A stretch of 64,000 nt of DNA, from the NCBI GenBank assembly GCA_023251455.1, contig JAHEYT010000027.1, positions 91,276-155,275 of the forward strand, in the 5' to 3' direction. The number at the start of each line of letters is the position of its first letter. Position 1 is the stretch's first letter. The DNA comes from Bacteroidota bacterium. Its GTDB lineage: Bacteria > Bacteroidota > Bacteroidia > Bacteroidales > Prolixibacteraceae. The notes beneath the pieces are model-generated. The model had not been told where the DNA came from, ran no database searches, and saw only the letters and a list, made by a program, of their open reading frames with translations. A program made the position numbers and the translations under genes. Positions 8,101 through 15,911 of the stretch are shown piece by piece.

Positions 8101-9006
8101 TCACTGTGTTTGTAGCAGCTCCATAAACACATCTTCGATGGTTGGCTGTATATCAAAAACCTCCAGTTCAGCGTGATCCTTCTTCATGAGATAGTTTTCA
8201 AATTCGGCAGCTTCCACTTCATCCTCTTTCCCGGTCACATGCAGGTACTGACCAAATGCAAAGGCAGAATCGGTCTTTTCGTACGACCGCAAATCCTGAA
8301 TCAACCGGTGCATGTCGTTTGATTTTATGGCATACAATTTTCGGGTGTAATTTTCAACCAGTTTTTGAGGCGTGTCAATATCCAGCACTTTCCCTTTCTG
8401 CATTAGCGCCACGCGGTTACAAATCATCGCTTCGTCCATGTAAGGTGTCGACACTAAAATAGTTATACCTTTTTGTTGAAGTTTTTTAAGCATCTCCCAG
8501 AATTCCTTGCGTGAAACAGCGTCAACGCCAGTGGTTGGTTCGTCCAAAACCAATATTTCAGGTTTATGGATCAGCGCACACGACAAAGCCAGCTTTTGCT
8601 TCATCCCTCCTGAAAGTTTTCCGGCCAAACGATTTTTGAAAGGTTCGATCTGAATATAGATGTCGTGAATCAGATCGTAATTTTCGGCAACAGTAGTCTT
8701 AAAAACAGTTGCAAAAAAGTTCAGGTTTTCTTCAACCGTCAGGTCCTGATACAATGAAAACCGCCCGGGCATGTATCCAACTATATTCCTGATTTTTTTG
8801 TAGTCTTTGATCACATCGAAGCCATTCATGGACGCAATACCTTGGTCTTGAATGAGCAAAGTCATCAGGATTCGCATCAGTGTTGTTTTGCCTGCGCCAT
8901 CGGGACCAATCAGTCCAAACAGTTCGCCTTTCTTCACATCAAGCGAAATGTCGCGAACGGCCTGAACATCTTTATAAGATTTGCTGATATGTTGAATGCT
9001 GATCAT
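8101..9006 (-). CDS. ABC transporter ATPase, equivalent to the N-terminal half of YbhF
   Basis: 301 residues. Walker A GPDGAGKTT lies near residue 34, the canonical signature LSGGMKQKL follows, then Walker B EILVLDEPTTGVD. The C-terminal ~70 residues form the regulatory tail found after the nucleotide-binding domain of drug-export ATPases. It lies between the HlyD gene and the second ATPase. In E. coli YbhF the two ATPase halves are fused; here they are separate genes 34 bp apart. Confidence 0.93.
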   Translation of the reverse strand: MISIQHISKSYKDVQAVRDISLDVKKGELFGLIGPDGAGKTTLMRILMTLLIQDQGIASMNGFDVIKDYKKIRNIVGYMPGRFSLYQDLTVEENLNFFATVFKTTVAENYDLIHDIYIQIEPFKNRLAGKLSGGMKQKLALSCALIHKPEILVLDEPTTGVDAVSRKEFWEMLKKLQQKGITILVSTPYMDEAMICNRVALMQKGKVLDIDTPQKLVENYTRKLYAIKSNDMHRLIQDLRSYEKTDSAFAFGQYLHVTGKEDEVEAAEFENYLMKKDHAELEVFDIQPTIEDVFMELLQTQ

Positions 9007-9076
9007 TACCGAAGGTTTGATTTACTGAAGGACTGAATTACAGATTTCATACGATTTGCCATATGTTTACTGAACA

Positions 9077-9961
9077 CTAAAACACCACTTCCCCAGGCAT
9101 TCCGATTTTCAGGGAACCATCGTTAGGAACTACTATTTTTACGGCATACATGAGTTTTACACGTTCTTCTTTGGTCTGAATGATCTTGGGCGTGAATTCT
9201 GATTCCGACGAAATCCAGGTGATTTTTCCGCTCATGGTTTGCATTTCTTTGGCATCCGAATCGATCAGCACTTTTACGTCACTTCCAAGTTTTACATTTG
9301 AAAGTTGGGTTCCTGAAACATAAACTTTCAGTTCGAGATTGCTTAAATCGGCCATTTTCAGAACAGGTTTGCCCGGAGTTGCCAATTCGCCATTTTCAAG
9401 ATAAGTTTCTAATACAGTTCCTTTGGTCGGGCTGTTGATGCGACATTTGGTCAACTGTTCGCTGATCAAATCCAACTGCCGATTGACGACTTCCATTTCG
9501 CTGCCAATCAGTTGAAATTGAGTGTTAGTTGCTAAAATCTGTTTATCCAGAACGTTCATTTGCCCATTAATATCGTCGATCTGTTGTTGAGTTGCAGCTT
9601 TGTCGGCAAACATTTTGGCAATGCGTTGCTGGGTAGTTGACACATTCTTTTTTTGCTCTTTCAGCACATTGATCTGAGCCGAAACATTTTGTTTTTTTGT
9701 TTCACTGGCTTCAAGTTGAGCCTGTGTTTGCATCTTTTTCAGGTAAAGTTCAGTCGTGTCAATCAGGGCTATAAGTTTACCCGCATCAATCTGATCGCCC
9801 TGTTTTGCTTCCATCTTGAGCAATTTCCCGGGCATTTCCGAAGAAACGATAGTTTCAACGGCTTCAAAGTTCCCATACGCATCCGATTTTTTCTCGCCGT
9901 TTTTGCAGGCTCCAAATGCCAGAAAAGCCAATGCTATTAGTTGTAGTTTTTTCATATTCAA
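9077..9961 (-). CDS. HlyD-family membrane fusion lipoprotein, YbhG-like
   Basis: 294 residues. A lipobox near residue 19 (AFLAFGAC) predicts a lipid-anchored periplasmic adaptor. A biotinyl/lipoyl-like half (GKLLKMEAKQGDQIDAGKLIA) is followed by a coiled-coil hairpin of about 120 residues rich in Gln, Lys and Glu. Then come the second lipoyl half (INSPTKGTVLETYLENGELA) and a beta-barrel domain. It bridges the inner-membrane ABC exporter to the outer-membrane TolC encoded immediately upstream. The operon order matches E. coli cecR-ybhG-ybhFSR with tolC added. Confidence 0.9.
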   Translation of the reverse strand: MNMKKLQLIALAFLAFGACKNGEKKSDAYGNFEAVETIVSSEMPGKLLKMEAKQGDQIDAGKLIALIDTTELYLKKMQTQAQLEASETKKQNVSAQINVLKEQKKNVSTTQQRIAKMFADKAATQQQIDDINGQMNVLDKQILATNTQFQLIGSEMEVVNRQLDLISEQLTKCRINSPTKGTVLETYLENGELATPGKPVLKMADLSNLELKVYVSGTQLSNVKLGSDVKVLIDSDAKEMQTMSGKITWISSESEFTPKIIQTKEERVKLMYAVKIVVPNDGSLKIGMPGEVVF

Positions 9962-10014
9962 TGTGTTTATATCTGTTTTTTTAATTCATCATTTATAATT
10001 TATCATTCAACATT

Positions 10015-11280
10015 TCACTGGTTTCCCCTGATGTTCTTCAACTTAATCTGCGCTTCTTTTAACTGGATTTTCCGGGTTTCGAGCATCAGCCGAGCCGTTG
10101 TTTCCGCATTCAAATCCTGAATATAATCGGCCATGGTGATGGCTCCGTTTTCAAGTTTCGATGCCGTTGTTTTGGTGATCCGTTCCCGAATTACTATCAA
10201 TTGCTGATCTGTTTTTAGCAATTCAGCAATCTGATTAATTTGTTTGTTCTGTTGGTCGGTAGCCAAATCGATATTTCGGACAAACGATTCCTGTTTGGTT
10301 TGCACAATGTCCTGCTGAAGTTTAATCATTTGTTTTTGGCGGCTGGTTGTTTTCCAATCCAGCACATTCCAGCTAAAACCAAGACCAACCAAATAATAGG
10401 TATCAAATTCATTATTCAGCATATTCAATCCCGGTTTTCCGTATCCGGCCTGACCAAAACCAAACAATTTTGGGTTGCGTTGTTTTTGAAGAATTTCAGA
10501 ATTGGCATTCAACAGTTCGTTTTGTTTGCTGAACAAATCCAGTTCTGGCCGTTTCAATTGCAGATTGGTGACAGCAAGTTCTTCAGGTAATTTCAGATTA
10601 TTCAGTTGTTCGGTAGTTTTTCCTGTCAGTATCGACAATGCGTACAAAACAGTTTCCTTATTGCTTTTCAATTCGATAACCAATTGTTCTGTTTTAATAA
10701 GTTCGGCGAGTAATTGGTCCAATTCTGACAACAAAACCATTCCGTTATTCACTGCCGATTCCAGAATCTTTCGGCGTTCGCCAAGCGTTTCAGTTTTCTT
10801 TTCCAGAATTTTCAAGTTCTCCTGAATCAGGAAAGAAGTGAAGAAAAACTGGTTCACCTTTTCTTTAACCTGATACAATTCAACTTCGGTCTGCTGAAGG
10901 TTTCCTGCATTCTCTGTATTGTTTATCAGCTCTTTGGCTTTGCTCAAACCTCCGTCCCAAATCGTCTGTTTAAAATCGAGGTAAAACTTATACTGGTCTT
11001 TGTCAACCGATGGAATATTAATGTTTGGCAACGAGATTCCAATTTTGGTTACAGCCGATTGGTAAGTAGCCTGGCCATTCAGATTGACCTGAGGCAAAAA
11101 GTTGGTGGCATTGTTTTCGTTTTTAAGATCCAGAATTTGTTGGTACAAATCCAACTGTTTCAAAACCGGGTGGTTTTCGCGTGCCCAGGTTTGGCATTGT
11201 TCCAAAGTCACTGCTTCCTGAGCCATCAGCAGATGGATCGGGAAAAGCAGCGCTGCGAACATGAGTTTAATTGTTTTCAT
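10015..11280 (-). CDS. TolC-family outer membrane efflux protein
   Basis: 421 residues with a signal peptide ending LLMAQ. The two outer-membrane-efflux repeats are visible: the first starts at ALTLEQ-like AVTLEQCQTWARENHPVLKQ, the second is the long helical half ending QIKLKNIRGNQ. It trimerises to form the outer-membrane channel of the tripartite exporter whose other parts are encoded directly downstream. It lies 12 bp after the TetR gene, so it is co-transcribed with its regulator. Confidence 0.93.
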   Translation of the reverse strand: MKTIKLMFAALLFPIHLLMAQEAVTLEQCQTWARENHPVLKQLDLYQQILDLKNENNATNFLPQVNLNGQATYQSAVTKIGISLPNINIPSVDKDQYKFYLDFKQTIWDGGLSKAKELINNTENAGNLQQTEVELYQVKEKVNQFFFTSFLIQENLKILEKKTETLGERRKILESAVNNGMVLLSELDQLLAELIKTEQLVIELKSNKETVLYALSILTGKTTEQLNNLKLPEELAVTNLQLKRPELDLFSKQNELLNANSEILQKQRNPKLFGFGQAGYGKPGLNMLNNEFDTYYLVGLGFSWNVLDWKTTSRQKQMIKLQQDIVQTKQESFVRNIDLATDQQNKQINQIAELLKTDQQLIVIRERITKTTASKLENGAITMADYIQDLNAETTARLMLETRKIQLKEAQIKLKNIRGNQ

Positions 11281-11292
11281 GTATACTGAATT

Positions 11293-11907
11293 TTAATTTT
11301 TAATCACGATGGCATCGATCACGAACTTTTTAATTACTGGTGCCCGTTCCGCATAAAACGCTTCGAGTGCAACCTGATCGTCTTTAAAGAGCACAAAACT
11401 GACCAATGGCCGGGCTGCGAATGGGAAAATACACATCGAAATGATGTTGGCAGCCAGATGCCGGGGTGGCATTTGAATGATTTCTCCACGATCCATGGCT
11501 AATTGAATGTGATCGAAAATAGTTTGCGGATTTAAGCCAAATTTGATGACGATCTTGAATAGCCCTGATGGATCTCGGCTTAGTTCTTTCATTACAAAAC
11601 CGGGAATAAAGGGATGTTTAATCAGCAAATCGATGTAGGCATCAATGACCTGTTCAATTTTGGTTACGATAGGTTCATCGGATTGTACAATTCGGGTGAT
11701 TTTAGGGAATGCAAATTTGATGATTTCTGCAAAAATAGCTTCAAACAACCGTTCTTTCGACCTGAAATAGTAGTGCAACAAGGCTTTATTAATTCCGGCT
11801 GCATCGGCAATTTCCTGCATCCTGGCACCTTCCATTCCTTTGGCAACAAACACATTTTTAGCTGCTTCCAGAATTTTATCTTCAGTACTGTCTTTCTTTG
11901 TTTCCAT
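11293..11907 (-). CDS. TetR-family repressor of the exporter operon (CecR-like)
   Basis: 204 residues. The N-terminal TetR helix-turn-helix reads ILEAAKNVFVAKGMEGARMQ, then IADAAGINKALLHYYFRSKE with the L-H-Y-Y-F signature. The C-terminal ligand-binding half is helical and unassigned. It is the first gene of the leftward efflux operon and is probably autoregulatory. A perfect TTAACCA-TC-TGGTTAA palindrome lies ~90 bp upstream of its start. The position next to tolC and hlyD corresponds to E. coli cecR (ybiH). Confidence 0.93.
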   Translation of the reverse strand: METKKDSTEDKILEAAKNVFVAKGMEGARMQEIADAAGINKALLHYYFRSKERLFEAIFAEIIKFAFPKITRIVQSDEPIVTKIEQVIDAYIDLLIKHPFIPGFVMKELSRDPSGLFKIVIKFGLNPQTIFDHIQLAMDRGEIIQMPPRHLAANIISMCIFPFAARPLVSFVLFKDDQVALEAFYAERAPVIKKFVIDAIVIKN

Positions 11908-11982
11908 TTTACTTTCAAGTTTAACTAACTGATTAAATCATGTGGTCAAAAATAAAACCTGGAAATGAATTTACCAAATGTT

Positions 11983-12011
11983 TTAACCAAAATATTTAAC
12001 CATCTGGTTAA
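11983..12011. promoter_or_regulatory. Putative TetR operator (palindrome plus an extra half-site)
   Basis: TTAACCATCTGGTTAA at 11996-12011 is a palindrome with 7-bp arms and a 2-bp centre. An additional half-site TTAACCA lies at 11983-11989. Position and symmetry fit a TetR dimer controlling the leftward efflux operon. There is no experimental support. Confidence 0.55.
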
Positions 12012-12172
12012 GTATTTACAATTGCCAGATCCCCAACTACATATTAGATATTTTGCGATTATTTAATAATGTAGATTCCAGGACAAATAGGTAAACAATC
12101 CGGATAGAATAATATGTAATAACCTTTTGCGATACGTTAGAATTATTTAACCCATTTAAACAGATCAGGGTG

Positions 12173-12203
12173 GTATTTTTTTCTACAAAAAATGATAAAT
12201 TTG
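12173..12203 (+). promoter_or_regulatory. Promoter candidate for the miniprotein gene
   Basis: TAAATTTG at 12196-12203 matches the Bacteroidota -7 consensus. A T-rich TTTT at the expected -33 distance (19-nt spacer) only loosely matches TTTG. The predicted leader is about 70 nt. Confidence 0.4.
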
Positions 12204-12279
12204 ATCTGATACAAATCAATATGTATCCAATAAACGTTATGTGTTCAGAATTAGAATAGTAACCTTAAAAATTACAGCT

Positions 12280-12381
12280 ATGGCAAAAGGAGTAGATACC
12301 CGAAAAAACGAAAAAAAGGAGCCTACAAAAACATTAAAGGAAAAAAGACTAGAGAAAAAAGCTAAAAAAGACAAGAAATAG
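12280..12381 (+). CDS. Lys-rich miniprotein of 33 residues
   Basis: ATG at 12280, 33 codons, TAG stop. The protein starts MAKGVDTRKNEKKEPTKTLK and ends in an almost continuous Lys/Glu/Arg/Ala helix; about 15 of the 33 residues are Lys. It is flanked by a promoter-like -7 box upstream and an intrinsic terminator 40 bp after the stop, so it looks like a real monocistronic gene. I recall similar M-A-K-G...K-E-P-T-K-T short proteins in Bacteroidota but cannot verify this here. The charge suggests binding to nucleic acid or ribosomes; the function is unknown. Confidence 0.7.
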   Translation: MAKGVDTRKNEKKEPTKTLKEKRLEKKAKKDKK

Positions 12382-12421
12382 AGTCTGTTTTACTTTTTCT
12401 ATTTTAAGTCTTTTCGTTGAG

Positions 12422-12464
12422 CAGGGAGCCGGAGCTATTATATAGTCCAGCTCCTTGTTTTTTT
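12422..12464 (+). terminator. Intrinsic terminator after the miniprotein gene
   Basis: An imperfect GC-rich hairpin (GGGAGCCGGAGCTA paired with TAGTCCAGCTCCTT, G-U pairs and one bulge) is followed by a run of seven T residues. Confidence 0.75.
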
Positions 12465-12574
12465 GTAAAAAGTTGAACCTATATCATTATTGCCTTTAGC
12501 GATACATAATTCTAAATATTTACTTATCTTTCAGCACCTAAATTCACACACAACACACTAAATCTATTTCAACC

Positions 12575-13393
12575 ATGAATAAAATTTCTGCAAGACTCAT
12601 TCTTCTGGTTTTTGTTTTGGGTATCGTTTCAGCATGTAGTTCGCCAAAACCCAAAAATGAAGGTTGGATTCAACTGTTTAACGGAAAAGATCTGAACGAC
12701 TGGAATATAAAAATTACAGGCTTCCCATTGAATGAAAACTTTGGAAATACATTCCGGGTTGAGGATGGGTTATTGAAAGTCCGATACGATCAGTATCAAA
12801 AGTTTGACGATCATTTCGCTCATATCTTTTACAAATGTCCGTATTCACATTACAAAATACGTGTCGAATATCGTTTTGTGGGCGAACAATGCGCTGGTGG
12901 TGCTGGCTGGGCATACCGCAATAGTGGCATCATGGTGCATGGTCAAACTGCTGAGAGTATGGAATTAAACCAGGACTTTCCGGTGTCAATCGAAGTTCAA
13001 CTGTTAGGCGGAAACGGGAAAGATGAACGTCAAACACTCAACGTGTGTACTCCGGGCACAAATATCGTTTTGAACGATTCTTTGTGGACACAGCATTGTA
13101 CCAATTCAACTTCAAAAACCTATCATGGCGACCAATGGGTAACTGTTGAAGTTGAGGTTCAGGGCGATTCGATTATCAAGCACATCATCGACGGACAAGT
13201 AGTTATGGAATATACTAAACCTCAGTTAGACGACCGCGATCCGAATTACCAGAAATTGCTTCCTCCTGATGGTAATAAACTACTTACAAAAGGTACTATT
13301 TCACTTCAGGGTGAAAGTAATCCGGTTGATTTCCGTAAGGTTGAATTACTGAATTTAGGCGACGATTGCGACGAAACAGCGGTTACGAAATAG
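12575..13393 (+). CDS. DUF1080 (3-keto-disaccharide hydrolase-like) lipoprotein
   Basis: 272 residues with a lipobox LGIVSAC (C21). WIQLFNGKDLNDWNIKITG is the standard opening of the DUF1080 jelly-roll fold. It continues FRVEDGLLKVRY, YRNSGIMVHGQ and FPVSIEVQLLGG, and closes with GTISLQGESNPVDFRKVELL. Members of this concanavalin-like fold bind or cleave modified disaccharides at the cell surface. There is no sugar operon next to it, so the substrate is unknown. It is monocistronic with a strong terminator. Confidence 0.9.
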   Translation: MNKISARLILLVFVLGIVSACSSPKPKNEGWIQLFNGKDLNDWNIKITGFPLNENFGNTFRVEDGLLKVRYDQYQKFDDHFAHIFYKCPYSHYKIRVEYRFVGEQCAGGAGWAYRNSGIMVHGQTAESMELNQDFPVSIEVQLLGGNGKDERQTLNVCTPGTNIVLNDSLWTQHCTNSTSKTYHGDQWVTVEVEVQGDSIIKHIIDGQVVMEYTKPQLDDRDPNYQKLLPPDGNKLLTKGTISLQGESNPVDFRKVELLNLGDDCDETAVTK

Positions 13394-13413
13394 GTGCTTT
13401 CTGCACAATATCT

Positions 13414-13460
13414 AAAATGAAAAGATCCGACCTTAATCAAGGTCGGATCTTTTCATTTTT
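13414..13460 (+). terminator. Intrinsic terminator, 21-bp perfect stem
   Basis: Arms 13414-13434 and 13439-13459 pair perfectly around an AATC loop, and the 3' arm ends in a T tract. It ends the DUF1080 transcript. Confidence 0.9.
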
Positions 13461-13532
13461 ACTGCTTAGACATTGAAATCCGTTTCTGAGCATTTTTTCG
13501 TAACTTGCATGTACTTTTTAAGTTCAAAAGCT

Positions 13533-14033
13533 ATGGAACGATATTTTTGGTCGAAAGGAATTTTGAAAAATAATCTTGAAATTTTTCACGGATCAGAGCG
13601 AATTGGCTTTATTGTGTGGGAAAGTCTGGTTGGATCAAAAGCTCATGGAATGATTAACGATCATCGTTTTATACTTAACCGCGAATTCTTTCTTTCTAAA
13701 CTTGAAATATACGACGCCAGCAATCAGGCCCTTTTAGGAACCATCATGATTAACCTTTTTAATCCTAAAAGCGATATTATCATCAATGGAAAACGTTTCG
13801 AACTGGAAGTAAAAAACTTCTGGCAGTCGCGCTGGTCATGGAAATTCAATGGCGACGAATTAATCACTTACCAAAGTCAGGAGTTTTTATCCAAAGATAA
13901 AGGTACGGTCGAAGTTTTTACTGCGTGTACCGACGAGATCGAAATACTTTTATTGTTGGGTCTGTTCGTCCGAAATCAGTTTATTCTATTTATGCTGATG
14001 ATTCTTATCCTATTACTGATTGTCATTCTTTAG
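13533..14033 (+). CDS. Conserved-looking hypothetical protein with a C-terminal membrane anchor
   Basis: 166 residues from the ATG at 13533 (MERYFWSKGILKNN). The longer frame to 13473 overlaps terminator-proximal DNA and is less likely. The first ~125 residues look beta-rich with repeated short strands (GSERIGFIVWES, LEIYDASNQALLGTIMIN). The last ~30 residues are a strongly hydrophobic tail (ILLLLGLFV, then FILFMLMILILLLIVIL). The shape suggests a tail-anchored beta-domain protein, loosely like tubby/LURP-type folds, but I do not recognise the family. Confidence 0.65.
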   Translation: MERYFWSKGILKNNLEIFHGSERIGFIVWESLVGSKAHGMINDHRFILNREFFLSKLEIYDASNQALLGTIMINLFNPKSDIIINGKRFELEVKNFWQSRWSWKFNGDELITYQSQEFLSKDKGTVEVFTACTDEIEILLLLGLFVRNQFILFMLMILILLLIVIL

Positions 14034-14101
14034 GTCTCCACCCATTTTCTTATTTTTTCTTCAGGAAACATGAATTCTTTAAGTCAGTATGTTTGTGCAA
14101 C

Positions 14102-14133
14102 TTTAAATAGTCTAAAATAATAGATTAAATTTG
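14102..14133 (+). promoter_or_regulatory. Promoter candidate for pdxA-ruvA-sprA
   Basis: TAAATTTG at 14126-14133 matches the -7 consensus, and TTTA at 14102-14105 sits 20 nt upstream where TTTG is expected. Transcription would begin near 14139, which supports the ATG at 14199 over a TTG at 14145 as the pdxA start. Confidence 0.5.
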
Positions 14134-14198
14134 CGCAACAAAAATTGGTTGTCAGACCATACATTTTCATACAAATACCTCATAAGGAGAATCAGCAA

Positions 14199-15296
14199 AT
14201 GAAACGGGATAAAATTATTATAGGAATTTCGCAGGGTGACATTAACGGAATAGGTTACGAAGTGATTATAAAAACATTGATGGAACCACGCATTCTTGAA
14301 ATGTGCACTCCCATTGTTTATGGTTCACCCAAAGTTGCAGCCTATCATAAAAAAGCATTGAACATTGAAACTTTCAACTTCAATCATATCCGCACTGCCA
14401 GTGAAGCCGACTCCCGGAAAGCAAACATTATTAACTGCATTGACGACAACATTCGCGTTGAATTAGGGAAATCAAGCGAAATGGCTGGCGAGGCTTCGTA
14501 CATGGCCTTGGAAAAAGCTGTTGAAGACCTGAAAAACGGCGAAATTGATGCACTGATTACCGCACCGATTAATAAAGATAACATTCAGTCTGAGAAATTT
14601 AATTTCCCCGGACACACTGAATACCTGGCAGAACAGTTTAAAACCCGCGATTATGTAATGCTCATGGTTAGCGAATCAATGAAAGTAGGCGTAGTTGTTG
14701 GCCATGTTCCAATGTCAGAAGTATCTTCGAAAATAACCAAAGGAGCAATCCTGAATAAATTACGCATCATCAACCAATCGCTCGAAAAAGACTTCTTTGT
14801 CAAGCGTCCTCGAATTGCAGTACTTGGACTAAATCCTCATGCTGGCGATAACGGTTTGCTGGGAAAAGAAGAAAATGAAATTATCATTCCAGCCATTCAA
14901 CGAGCTAAAGATGAAGGCATTATTGCGGTTGGACCATATCCTGCCGATGGATTTTTTGGCTCGGGTGATTTTGTGAAATTTGATGCCATTCTGGCCATGT
15001 ATCACGATCAGGGACTGATTCCGTTCAAGATGGCTTCTTTCGATCGCGGAGTCAATTTTACTGCCGGACTTCCAATTATCCGTACTTCGCCAGCTCATGG
15101 TACCGCATTTGATATCGCCGGAGAAGATAAAGCTTCACCCGATTCATTCCGCGAAGCGTTGTATCTGGCCATCGACATTCATAAAAATCGTACTTTATAC
15201 AAGGAAATTACCAAAAATCCGTTGAAGAAATACGAAATCAATCAGGGTCAGGTAGATGAATCGATTGACTTTGAAGCGATCGACGAAGGAATTTAA
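14199..15296 (+). CDS. pdxA: 4-hydroxythreonine-4-phosphate dehydrogenase
   Basis: 365 residues from the ATG at 14199, which is preceded by AAGGAG at a good Shine-Dalgarno distance. PdxA is the NAD-dependent enzyme of DXP-dependent pyridoxal-phosphate synthesis and makes the aminoketone precursor used by PdxJ. Visible motifs are GISQGDINGIGYEVI at the N-terminus, TAPINKD, FPGHTEYLAEQ, VGHVPMSEV, GLNPHAGD, MYHDQGLIPFKM (metal-binding His/Asp), and TSPAHGTAFDIAG. It is the first gene of a cluster with ruvA and sprA (15-20 bp gaps). Confidence 0.95.
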   Translation: MKRDKIIIGISQGDINGIGYEVIIKTLMEPRILEMCTPIVYGSPKVAAYHKKALNIETFNFNHIRTASEADSRKANIINCIDDNIRVELGKSSEMAGEASYMALEKAVEDLKNGEIDALITAPINKDNIQSEKFNFPGHTEYLAEQFKTRDYVMLMVSESMKVGVVVGHVPMSEVSSKITKGAILNKLRIINQSLEKDFFVKRPRIAVLGLNPHAGDNGLLGKEENEIIIPAIQRAKDEGIIAVGPYPADGFFGSGDFVKFDAILAMYHDQGLIPFKMASFDRGVNFTAGLPIIRTSPAHGTAFDIAGEDKASPDSFREALYLAIDIHKNRTLYKEITKNPLKKYEINQGQVDESIDFEAIDEGI

Positions 15297-15310
15297 TTCA
15301 TTTTTAGTGT

Positions 15311-15892
15311 ATGTTCGAATATATTAAGGGCGCCGTTGCCAGCCTGAAACCATCTCATATTATACTGGAAGCCAATTCTGTAGGCTACTTTATAACCATT
15401 TCGCTGAATACCTATACGCAATTAAATGGACGAGAATCGGTAAAGCTATTCATTCATCAGGTCATTCGCGAGGATGCTCATCTGCTTTATGGTTTCGCTT
15501 CCGAAGCGGAACGCGAGCTATTCAGAATGCTAATTTCGGTCAGTGGCATCGGGTCAAATACGGCCATTATGATGTTTTCTTCGCTTTCGCCTGACGAAAT
15601 CAGCAATGCAATCCTGAATGAAAATGTCAATCTCCTGAAAAGTATTAAAGGCATCGGTGTAAAAACAGCACAAAGGGTTATTATCGATTTAAAGGATAAG
15701 GTAGGAAAGTCGTCGGTTAGTGAACAATTTGTGTCTTCCGGAGACAATACATTGCGAAATGAAGCGTTATCTGCTTTAGTCATGCTGGGATTTGCGAAAA
15801 AGCCGGCCGAAAAAGAATTGGACAAAATTCTGGCGGCTCAACCAAATCTATCAGTTGAAAGTGTGATCAAATTAGCACTGAAAAGCCTTTAA
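15311..15892 (+). CDS. ruvA: Holliday junction branch migration protein RuvA
   Basis: 193 residues, normal length. The N-terminal OB-fold starts MFEYIKGAVASLKPSHIILE. Tandem helix-hairpin-helix motifs follow (LISVSGIGSNTAIMMFSSL and LLKSIKGIGVKTAQRVIIDL). The C-terminal domain III that regulates RuvB is ALSALVMLGFAKKPAEKELD. It binds four-way junctions and recruits RuvB. It lies between pdxA and sprA; ruvA next to sprA is a common Bacteroidota arrangement. Confidence 0.96.
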   Translation: MFEYIKGAVASLKPSHIILEANSVGYFITISLNTYTQLNGRESVKLFIHQVIREDAHLLYGFASEAERELFRMLISVSGIGSNTAIMMFSSLSPDEISNAILNENVNLLKSIKGIGVKTAQRVIIDLKDKVGKSSVSEQFVSSGDNTLRNEALSALVMLGFAKKPAEKELDKILAAQPNLSVESVIKLALKSL

Positions 15893-15911
15893 TCAGAAAA
15901 AGATTTCGGAA

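Larger units (their letters stand above)
11908..12279. other. Divergent intergenic region between tetR and the miniprotein gene
   Basis: This 372-bp AT-rich gap contains the putative TetR operator (11983-12011) near the tetR side and a promoter-like TAAATTTG box (12196-12203) for the rightward miniprotein gene. Nothing else recognisable was seen in 12012-12170. Confidence 0.6.

Noticed and set aside
8067..8156. Extended start of the second ABC ATPase
   Set aside because: The extra 30 residues overlap the end of the upstream ATPase gene and are unlike the family; the ATG at 8066 starts the conserved domain.
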